A stretch of DNA of 8,736 nt from positions 1 through 8,736 of the forward strand of contig DNTA01000208.1 of the NCBI GenBank assembly GCA_003500135.1, written 5' to 3'. The notes beneath the pieces are model-generated. The model saw nothing but the letters and a program-made list of their open reading frames with translations. It was not told the origin of the DNA and did no database searches. Positions 1 through 5,680 of this stretch are shown here, piece after piece. This DNA comes from Cytophagales bacterium (GTDB lineage: Bacteria; Bacteroidota; Bacteroidia; Cytophagales; Cyclobacteriaceae). The position numbers were made by a program, and so were the translations under genes. The first letter of the stretch is position 1, and each line of letters begins with the position of its first letter.

Positions 1-315
1 AGAGGAATCGGCTTGTTGAATAAATTAAAAGCTTATGAACTACAGGAACAAGGGCGCGATACGGTAGAAGCAAACCTTGAGCTTGGTTTCAATATGGACC
101 ATCGCGACTATGGTATTGGGGCACAAATTTTGCGGGATTTAGGAGTGAGTAAAATACGCTTAATCTCAAATAACCCTAAAAAGCGAGCGGGTTTGATTGG
201 TTACGGATTGGAAATAGTTGAAAATGTGCCTATCGAGTTTGAACCCAATGAGTTCAATGAGAGATACCTGAGAACCAAAAGGGATAAGATGGGCCACGAA
301 ATATTAAAAAAATAG
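1..315 (+). CDS. ribBA: GTP cyclohydrolase II domain, C-terminal end of RibA/RibBA (5' partial)
   Basis: Partial gene entering from the left edge, in frame from base 1. It is the last 104 residues of GTP cyclohydrolase II, which opens GTP and releases formate and pyrophosphate in the first committed step of riboflavin synthesis; the enzyme is cytoplasmic. The visible peptide opens with RGIGL, the family's EGRGIGL motif, then [14 protein letters not shown]. The D-x-R pair D33/R35 (in MDHRDYG) corresponds to the catalytic Asp126 and Arg128 of E. coli Rib[10 protein letters not shown] and [11 protein letters not shown] follow, and the tail RTKRDKMGH is typical of the RibBA end. The zinc cysteines and any RibB (DHBP synthase) half lie outside the window. 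The fused name ribBA is therefore inferred from the usual Bacteroidota arrangement; plain ribA is the alternative. A TTG at base 13 is internal, not a start. The next gene begins 4 bases after the TAG stop. Confidence 0.93.
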   Translation, partial: RGIGLLNKLKAYELQEQGRDTVEANLELGFNMDHRDYGIGAQILRDLGVSKIRLISNNPKKRAGLIGYGLEIVENVPIEFEPNEFNERYLRTKRDKMGHEILKK

Positions 316-319
316 CTTT

Positions 320-946
320 ATGAAAGTTGCCGGTTTCTTTTTAACCTTAGTACTCAGCTTTGCAGGACTGCCCGATTTGTATGCGCAGGAGTTCCCATCC
401 GAACTTTGGCACAAAGGTTTTCTTGTAACAACTGATAAAGACACCCTTCGCGGCGAATTGAAGTACGACCTGGAAAACAATATGGTACAGGTGAATTCGA
501 ATAATGCCCTTAAAGCAATAGGAAGCCGTAAAATCTATTATTTTGAAATTTTTGATAAAACAGTAAGCAGTTACCGGCACTTTTATGTATTGCCTTACAC
601 ATTAGATTCACAGTATGAGACACCGGTAATTTTTGAACTTTTATATGAAGGACAAATGTCTTTACTGGCTCGTGAGGAAATTGTACTGGAAAACGTATCT
701 GCCACGCAATATGGCTTTATGGGCGGGGCGGGATTCTCCAGGTACCGTCTTGTGTACCGGTTTTTCTTTGTGGATACAAAAGGTAATATAACGCGCTACA
801 ATATGAAGAAGAAGGAGCTATTATCCATTTTTGTCAGAAAGGAAAAGCAAATAAAGCAATTTATTCAGCGCAATAAGCTGGATACTGACAATATTAGAGA
901 CCTTATTCGGATAACTTCCTACTACAATTCACTTTTTGACGCATAA
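320..946 (+). CDS. Exported protein of unknown function (208 aa)
   Basis: I do not recognise a named family. Residues 1-22 are a Sec signal peptide: Lys2, then a hydrophobic core FFLTLVLSFAG, ending LYAQ with probable cleavage near Ala22/Gln23. There is no lipobox Cys, so the mature protein is soluble and periplasmic, or secreted. After the signal comes GFLVTTDKDTLRGELKYD (33-50), a 'something-D-T-L-x-G-x-i-x-y' opening I associate with many unannotated secreted Bacteroidota proteins. A beta-rich middle (about 55-160, many alternating aromatics) follows, then a basic helical tail (162-208) with KKKELLSIF and a YYN near the end. No catalytic motif or cysteine is visible. It lies 4 bases after ribBA and 3 bases before surE, so it is expressed with them. 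That position does not reveal a function. The ATG was chosen because it starts the signal peptide; no Shine-Dalgarno is present. Confidence 0.82.
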   Translation: MKVAGFFLTLVLSFAGLPDLYAQEFPSELWHKGFLVTTDKDTLRGELKYDLENNMVQVNSNNALKAIGSRKIYYFEIFDKTVSSYRHFYVLPYTLDSQYETPVIFELLYEGQMSLLAREEIVLENVSATQYGFMGGAGFSRYRLVYRFFFVDTKGNITRYNMKKKELLSIFVRKEKQIKQFIQRNKLDTDNIRDLIRITSYYNSLFDA

Positions 947-949
947 TAT

Positions 950-1726
950 ATGGAAAATAATACGCCACTAATATTGGTTACCAACGATGACGGTATCAGC
1001 TCAAGAGGTCTGCGCTTATTGATAAGTTTAATGAAAAAACTGGGCGAAGTGGTAGTAGTGGCTCCTGATAGTCCGCAAAGCGGAATGGGGCATGCCATCA
1101 CAGTAGGAAATACACTTCGACTCAATAAATCCGACATATTTGAAGGAATTGAAGCCTATCAATGTAGCGGAACTCCCGCGGATTGTGTTAAACTGGCCAA
1201 ACACTGGGCGCTTAAAGACCGAAAACCCGATCTTGTCGTTAGTGGAATCAATCATGGCAGTAATACTTCAATCAGTGTCATTTATTCTGGCACAATGTCC
1301 GCTGCGCTGGAAGGGGCAATAGAAGACATACCGTCAATAGGGTTTTCTGTTTGCGATTATTCCCATGAAGCTGAAATGGGCCACGTGCATGACTTTGTGA
1401 TCAAAATAGCAGAACAAGTATTAAAATATGGTTTGCCGAGAGGGATAGCCTTGAATGTAAATTTCCCACCGAAAAGAAACGAGCCCATCAAGGGGATAAA
1501 AATATGCCGTCAAACCAGAGCCAAATGGCAGGAAGAATTTGATCGACGTTTTGACCCAACAGGACGCCAATACTTCTGGCTTACGGGTAATTTTGTCAAC
1601 ATGGACAAAGGAGAAGATAATGATGAATATGCCATTGCCAATAATTATGCCTCTGTGGTGCCGACGCAATTTGATTTAACAGCTTATCATGCCATACCCA
1701 TTATAAACAAAGACTGGGATATTTAA
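950..1726 (+). CDS. surE: 5'/3'-nucleotidase SurE
   Basis: SurE is a cytoplasmic metal-dependent phosphatase that removes phosphate from 5'- and 3'-nucleoside monophosphates and short polyphosphate. It is linked to stationary-phase survival in E. coli. The Rossmann-like N-terminal half is fully conserved. NDDG (12-15) supplies metal ligands D13 and D14, QSG (43-45) supplies S44, and GIN (99-101) supplies N101. SGTPADCVKLA (73-83) and YSGTMSAALEGA (112-123) are also family signatures. The 258-residue length is normal, and the C-terminal half (about 180-258) is the variable swapping/oligomerisation region. The ATG lies 3 bases after the preceding stop and 7 residues before the first beta strand, so the start is well placed; no Shine-Dalgarno is seen. 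In several Bacteroidota surE is followed by lpxB (recalled, not checked). Here it is followed at once by the end of a convergent gene. Confidence 0.97.
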   Translation: MENNTPLILVTNDDGISSRGLRLLISLMKKLGEVVVVAPDSPQSGMGHAITVGNTLRLNKSDIFEGIEAYQCSGTPADCVKLAKHWALKDRKPDLVVSGINHGSNTSISVIYSGTMSAALEGAIEDIPSIGFSVCDYSHEAEMGHVHDFVIKIAEQVLKYGLPRGIALNVNFPPKRNEPIKGIKICRQTRAKWQEEFDRRFDPTGRQYFWLTGNFVNMDKGEDNDEYAIANNYASVVPTQFDLTAYHAIPIINKDWDI

Positions 1727-1736
1727 GGTCATAATT

Positions 1737-2564
1737 CTAGAAAGGAATCCTATATTTTACATATAGGTTAAAAGCCGGTATGGACTTGTCAAAGGTGCGG
1801 CCATAGCCAGGTATGGAATACACATCCACGGGTTCTTGCTCGGTGTATTCTATCATTACCCGCAGTCGCAGCCTGAAGCCCATAAAGAAATTATCAAACA
1901 TCATACCTTCAGATCCCAAAAGTGCCTCCCCCCAAGTTGCTGACAGACCGGTTCTATCAAATTCATTTCTGAAATTGTTCCAAAATTCACTGCCAATTTC
2001 AAAGATACCTCTGTCCGAAAATTGCGCCATTCCATAACGAACACCGATATACATGAAATCAACCGGTTTTTTTACCGGGAAGACATAGTCCAATCCCGCC
2101 CGGAAATATTGCCCTTCCACCGTGTAACCCTCGGCATTTTTATAAGTATTCGGAGTATTATTTGCCATGCCTACTTCCAGTGCCAGGGCCAATTTTTCTT
2201 TAAACAGCAAATTAATCCCTCCTTCAAATTTCATTTCAGTCGGCGATATTAACATAAGCAACTTTCCATAATCGACCCATGCTTCTAATGCCAAGGCAAC
2301 GGGCGGAATTGTATCAGTGTTCGCCTCAACGGCACTATCCGGCATTGTCTGAGCTACATTATCTGTATTTAAAGTATCTGCCACCACGGCCTCATTGGGA
2401 CCACCAACAATCGTATCTGCCAATAACTCTGCCCCTGAAACACCACCCGTATGGGTATCAGCTTTTACTTCTATTGAATCCTGCAGAAATTGCATTTCCT
2501 GCCCTAAAGAAGGGAAAGGGAAAAAGGACAAAATTATGATCGATATGTTAAAAAAATGCTTCAT
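1737..2564 (-). CDS. DUF6048-like outer-membrane beta-barrel protein
   Basis: 275 residues with a Sec signal peptide at 1-22 (MKHFFNISIIILSFF ... SLGQ). A low-complexity linker (about 23-88) rich in Ala, Asp and Thr follows, then a beta-barrel domain (about 95-275). The barrel half matches what I recall of the Bacteroidota DUF6048 family: GQYFRAGLDYVF (151-162), MYIGVRYGMAQFS (171-183), a G-L-S-A-x-W motif (206-211), a run ending FFMGFRLRLR (226-235) and IPGYGRTFD (251-259). The protein ends YRIPF. Alternating aromatics and a terminal Phe are the usual beta-signal for BAM insertion, so an outer-membrane location is a strong inference. Function is unknown. It is last in the - strand run, and its ATG lies inside the end of the lipoprotein gene (17-base overlap), implying translational coupling. 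No Shine-Dalgarno is seen. The family name is from memory and needs a profile search. Confidence 0.87.
   Translation of the reverse strand: MKHFFNISIIILSFFPFPSLGQEMQFLQDSIEVKADTHTGGVSGAELLADTIVGGPNEAVVADTLNTDNVAQTMPDSAVEANTDTIPPVALALEAWVDYGKLLMLISPTEMKFEGGINLLFKEKLALALEVGMANNTPNTYKNAEGYTVEGQYFRAGLDYVFPVKKPVDFMYIGVRYGMAQFSDRGIFEIGSEFWNNFRNEFDRTGLSATWGEALLGSEGMMFDNFFMGFRLRLRVMIEYTEQEPVDVYSIPGYGRTFDKSIPAFNLYVKYRIPF
1749..1767. repeat. 7-bp perfect inverted repeat near the convergent gene ends
   Basis: CCTATAT and ATATAGG flank a 5-base loop. The repeat lies inside the last codons of the DUF6048-like gene (around residues 266-272), close to the convergent junction with surE. It could fold in RNA from either strand. 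No T-run follows on either strand (the + side reads TTAAAAGCC, the - side ATTCCTTTC), and the stem is AU-rich, so a terminator role is doubtful. It may simply reflect the codons of the barrel's last strand. Confidence 0.3.
2276..2462 (-). repeat. Degenerate 13-14 residue repeat in the linker of the DUF6048-like gene
   Basis: The linker between signal peptide and barrel contains three successive blocks that each begin Ala-Asp-Thr, at residues 35, 49 and 62 (spacing 14 and 13). A weaker ANTDT lies at 81-85. Two blocks share an identical 10-base stretch, GTATCTGCCA on the + strand, at 2374-2383 and 2413-2422. These copies are 39 bases apart and in frame, which suggests small tandem duplications inside the coding sequence. 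The segment is probably disordered and periplasmic. Confidence 0.5.
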
Positions 2565-3159
2565 AGGTTATTTCATCACTCCGGCATTCTGTGGGGTCGC
2601 AGGAAGGATCGGACAGGGAGTCGAAAGAATGATAATCGACCAATAAATTAACGGCCTCGATCCGAACTTCGTCAAGCGTAGTGTACACTTCTCGCCGATA
2701 GCTTAACCTTAGCGTGTCGATCATATTGAAATAGTCAAAATATATCTCCGATATGTCGGCATTCATATTTAAAGGGATCCTAAAAAAATTATTGGTGGTA
2801 TCCTGAAAAGATTCAAGAAAATTGGCGCCGTCGCCGGTAATGCTAACGGTGACCAATCCATTTTCAAAATCCCTCAAAGAGGTTTTGAGACTGTCATTCC
2901 ATGTACTAAGTTCCTGAATTTCATTAGCCAATTGTAAGCTGTCATCCCCGGTGAGTGAATCCAACTCAATATTTTTCACTATAATCAAACTATCCAATGA
3001 GTCAGTTTCCGTTTCCAGTGTATCAATGATTGATTGTGCCCTGAATTCCAGATTGATGAATGGTTCTTTGTTAAGTACACCGCAATCGAGACAATCCTCC
3101 TCGCAGGAAAGCAATATTGCAGCAACAACAGTCAAAAAAATTATGGGCCAGTGCTTCAT
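2548..3159 (-). CDS. DUF6452-like lipoprotein
   Basis: 203 residues from the ATG at 3159. The N-terminus MKHWPIIFLTVVAAILLSC is a lipoprotein signal with lipobox LLSC and lipidated C19. The acidic E20, E21 and D22 right after the Cys resemble Bacteroidota surface-export signals, so outer-leaflet exposure is possible. INLEFRAQ (35-42) is a beta strand. Residues 44-100 are strongly helical with heptad-spaced Leu/Ile, split by GDD (71-73). From 102 on there is a beta-rich part (LVTVSITGDG, FFRIPLNM), ending in the NLLVDYHSFDS region (171-181). Cys23, Cys26, Cys187 and Cys192 could form disulfides. I recognise this as the DUF6452 family, the usual partner of DUF6048; the function is unknown. The start was chosen because AAAGGAG stands 5 bases upstream and the lipobox lies 19 residues in. 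In-frame ATG 3207 and TTG 3210 upstream would overlap priA and spoil the signal peptide. Confidence 0.85.
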   Translation of the reverse strand: MKHWPIIFLTVVAAILLSCEEDCLDCGVLNKEPFINLEFRAQSIIDTLETETDSLDSLIIVKNIELDSLTGDDSLQLANEIQELSTWNDSLKTSLRDFENGLVTVSITGDGANFLESFQDTTNNFFRIPLNMNADISEIYFDYFNMIDTLRLSYRREVYTTLDEVRIEAVNLLVDYHSFDSLSDPSCDPTECRSDEITYEAFF

Positions 3160-3164
3160 TCCAA

Positions 3165-3171
3165 CTCCTTT
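3165..3171 (-). promoter_or_regulatory. Shine-Dalgarno AAAGGAG of the lipoprotein gene
   Basis: Read on the - strand, AAAGGAG lies 5 bases before the ATG at 3159. It is the only clear purine-rich ribosome binding site in front of a gene in this window. It supports ATG 3159 over the upstream in-frame starts at 3207 and 3210. Bacteroidota generally rely little on Shine-Dalgarno pairing, so its strength in use is uncertain. Confidence 0.6.
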
Positions 3172-3176
3172 GGGCG

Positions 3177-3204
3177 CAAATATATAGTTTTTAATAAGGG
3201 TCAA
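3177..3204 (-). promoter_or_regulatory. Candidate Bacteroidota-type promoter before the lipoprotein gene
   Basis: On the - strand, TATATTTG (3177-3184) matches the Bacteroidota -7 consensus TAnnTTTG exactly. A TTG (3202-3204) lies 17 bases upstream, within the range accepted for the -33 element. It sits across the priA stop codon and the gap before the lipoprotein gene, so it could give the last two genes their own transcript. Against it, the start site would fall only about 10 bases before the ATG, crowding the Shine-Dalgarno. The motif is also short and AT-rich. Confidence 0.33.
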
Positions 3205-5671
3205 CATCAAATTGGATCAATAATTGACGAAATGTTTTGTGCTGCTGGATTTCGAATGCGCACTCTTGCAAAAATTTCTTTAGCCGCTTCAAATCCACTT
3301 TGTCTCGCGGAAGCCTGACCAGAATTTCCATGAGATAATAATTCCGGATTTTTCCAATTACCGGTTCATGTGGCTCTGTCAATAGTGAATGGCCAATTGT
3401 CTCGACCATTAATTGGTACAAATGCATTGCCCCCTGCTGTGCAGGTTTTTTTTGCTTATGTTTAATGGTCAGTTTAATTAAACGAAAAAACGGTGGATAT
3501 CGAAAAGCCTGTCTTTCACTGATTTCCGATTTATAAAAATCTTCGTATTGATTATGGATGATCCACTGGAAAATACGTTGACCAGGATCCGCCGTCTGAA
3601 TGACCACTTCGCCCTTCTTTTCGCTTCTGCCGGCCCGTCCGCTCACCTGGGTGATCAGTTGAAAAGTCCGTTCAAAAGACCTGAAATCAGGATAGAACAT
3701 CATCCTGTCGGCGTCTAAAACACCGACTAATGTAACATTCTTGAAATCCAGGCCTTTGGTGACCATTTGAGTGCCCACCAGGATGTCAATTTCGCCCTGA
3801 TCGATACCATCAATTATTTTTTGATAAATACCTTTACTGCGCGTAGTGTCAAGATCCATGCGCATGATGTTGGCTTCACCAAAAAAAAGTTGGAGATCTT
3901 CCTCAACTTTTTCCGTACCAATGCCAATCGTTTTGATCCTGCTGGAGTTGCATTCCGGACATTTGGTCGGATTATGCTCTTTGAAGCCACAATAGTGACA
4001 TTTTATTTGGTTGCTATACATGTGATAAGTCAGCGAAACTGCACACTGGTCACATTTAGGTATCCAGCCACAGTCCAGACAGGTGAGATAATTGGCATAT
4101 CCGCGCCTGTTTTGGAATATAATGACCTGTTCTTTTCTTTGTATCGATTCGGCGATGCGTTGATGCAAAACTGGTGAAAGATCACCCTTCATGGTCCTTT
4201 CGCGGCGAGACCTCGATATGTCCACTAAATGTATTTCAGGCATATGGGCCTTACCATATCTTCCCAATATCTTTACAAGTCCCATTTTTCCCGATTGCGC
4301 GAGATAATACGATTCAACAGAAGGGGTGGCAGTACCCAAAAGAATACTGGCATGATGCAATTTGCTTAAATATAATGCCACATCGCGTGCCTGGTACCTT
4401 GGAGCCGGATCGAATTGCTTATACGTATTTTCATGCTCCTCATCTACAATAATTAGGTCAAGGTTGTCGAAGGGAAGGAATATTGCTGAACGTACGCCTA
4501 CAATAACCGAAAATTTACCGCTGAGAATGCCCCTCCAAACCTCCACTCTTTCATTATCGTTGTATTTTGAGTGATACACACCCATTTTATCGCCAAAAGA
4601 TTTACGAAGTCGCTGGACAATTTGTGTCGTCAAGGCAATTTCCGGTAATAAATACAGCACTTGCCCCCCTGACTCGATTACGTCGTGTATAAGATTGATA
4701 TAAATCTCTGTTTTGCCACTTCCTGTTACACCATGCAAAAGTACGGGTTGGTTCTTTTCGAAATAACTCAGGATTTTGTCTTTGGCAACGGACTGTTCCG
4801 GGGTCAATTCGGGTGGCGTATCCATACCTTCTTCCAGATCATCAAAACGGCTGACAATCTTTTCGAATGACTCGAATATATTGTTTTTAATTAATGTTTT
4901 TAAAGATGATTCTGACAGTTCGGGCCTCTGAAGCGCTGTTTTAGCAACACCCTGAGCATTGATTGATACCTCTTCAAAAACCGGAACCACCTGAAGGTAA
5001 GCCAGCATCCAATTTAATTGCTTTTCTTTATGCTCAAGATTATTTAGGGTCTCTTCCAACTTCCCCTTTTCCAAAATACCGGGGTGAATTCGTATATATT
5101 TTACTTTTTTTGGCGTATACTTATCCTTTAATGCATCAAAAATCAGCACGGCCCCCTTGTCAATTAGGGATTTAATAACCCGCACATAAGACTTGATCTG
5201 AAGAATTTTTTCTACTTCTTTAAAGCTGAGTGAATCGTTGTGGTGGAGGGCACTGATCAGCAAATGTTCTTTGTCTGTCAGTATACTTCCCGACTCTACA
5301 AACCCGGGATTTAGCTGTATATGCGACTCATTGGAAAGTTTCAGTCCCGAAGGAAGAGCGTTGTTAAATACCTCACCAATAGTGCACATATAGTATTCCG
5401 ACATCCAGTGGAATAATTTTAACTGGTATTCGTTCAGGTGCGGTATATCATCCAGAACATCGATCAGTGGTTTGAACATCTGATCTTCGTCAACATTCCC
5501 GGTAAAGCCGGAGATAACCCCAGTTACCACCTTTTGACGGCCAAACGGGACCACTACCCTGCTTCCAATATCCACATACTCACTTAATTGCTCCGGCACA
5601 ACATAAGTATAGGCACGCGGTACGGCCAGGGGCACGATTACCTCCACAAAAACCTCGGGTGCTTGCAACAT
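3191..5671 (-). CDS. priA: Primosomal protein N' (replication restart helicase PriA)
   Basis: PriA is a 3'-5' superfamily 2 DNA helicase that recognises stalled or collapsed forks and reloads the replicative helicase. Domains in order: 3'-end-binding domain (about 6-105, with VPFG at 41-44), winged helix (about 125-185), helicase lobe 1 (about 290-485), zinc module (531-574), lobe 2 (to about 695) and C-terminal domain. Visible motifs are Walker A GVTGSGKT (314-321), DEEH (410-413), GTATPS (446-451), NRRGY (521-525), GTQMVTKGLDF (633-643) and QVSGRAGR (675-682). All eight zinc cysteines are present (531, 534, 540, 543, 558, 561, 571, 574), with the same spacing as in E. coli. At 826 residues it is about 95 longer than E. 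coli PriA (732). Most of the extra lies at about 185-290, ahead of the helicase core, and looks lineage-typical. Its ATG is 9 bases after the upstream gene's stop, so it is co-transcribed. Confidence 0.98.
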   Translation of the reverse strand: MLQAPEVFVEVIVPLAVPRAYTYVVPEQLSEYVDIGSRVVVPFGRQKVVTGVISGFTGNVDEDQMFKPLIDVLDDIPHLNEYQLKLFHWMSEYYMCTIGEVFNNALPSGLKLSNESHIQLNPGFVESGSILTDKEHLLISALHHNDSLSFKEVEKILQIKSYVRVIKSLIDKGAVLIFDALKDKYTPKKVKYIRIHPGILEKGKLEETLNNLEHKEKQLNWMLAYLQVVPVFEEVSINAQGVAKTALQRPELSESSLKTLIKNNIFESFEKIVSRFDDLEEGMDTPPELTPEQSVAKDKILSYFEKNQPVLLHGVTGSGKTEIYINLIHDVIESGGQVLYLLPEIALTTQIVQRLRKSFGDKMGVYHSKYNDNERVEVWRGILSGKFSVIVGVRSAIFLPFDNLDLIIVDEEHENTYKQFDPAPRYQARDVALYLSKLHHASILLGTATPSVESYYLAQSGKMGLVKILGRYGKAHMPEIHLVDISRSRRERTMKGDLSPVLHQRIAESIQRKEQVIIFQNRRGYANYLTCLDCGWIPKCDQCAVSLTYHMYSNQIKCHYCGFKEHNPTKCPECNSSRIKTIGIGTEKVEEDLQLFFGEANIMRMDLDTTRSKGIYQKIIDGIDQGEIDILVGTQMVTKGLDFKNVTLVGVLDADRMMFYPDFRSFERTFQLITQVSGRAGRSEKKGEVVIQTADPGQRIFQWIIHNQYEDFYKSEISERQAFRYPPFFRLIKLTIKHKQKKPAQQGAMHLYQLMVETIGHSLLTEPHEPVIGKIRNYYLMEILVRLPRDKVDLKRLKKFLQECAFEIQQHKTFRQLLIQFDVDPY

Positions 5672-5680
5672 GAACGCTAA

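Noticed and set aside
13..15. TTG as a start for a 100-residue protein
   Set aside because: The frame is open to base 1 and the residues before it (RGIG) belong to the conserved GTP cyclohydrolase II motif, so the gene is cut by the window edge, not short.
1..60. FMN riboswitch for the riboflavin gene
   Set aside because: Any such leader would precede the gene's start, which is outside the window. Nothing like it is present here.
1813..2646. Several overlapping + strand frames of 74-86 codons
   Set aside because: All are antisense to the DUF6048-like gene and the lipoprotein gene end. Compositions are odd and none has a family signature.
3767..4177. 136-codon open frame on the + strand
   Set aside because: Lies wholly antisense to the helicase/zinc part of priA. 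Its peptide has no recognisable motif and no start signal, and the opposite strand is an unmistakable conserved gene.
3191..5671. Extra length of PriA as evidence of a fusion or new domain
   Set aside because: The additional residues lie mostly between the winged helix and helicase core and show no separate motif. Long PriA forms are, as I recall, normal in Bacteroidota.
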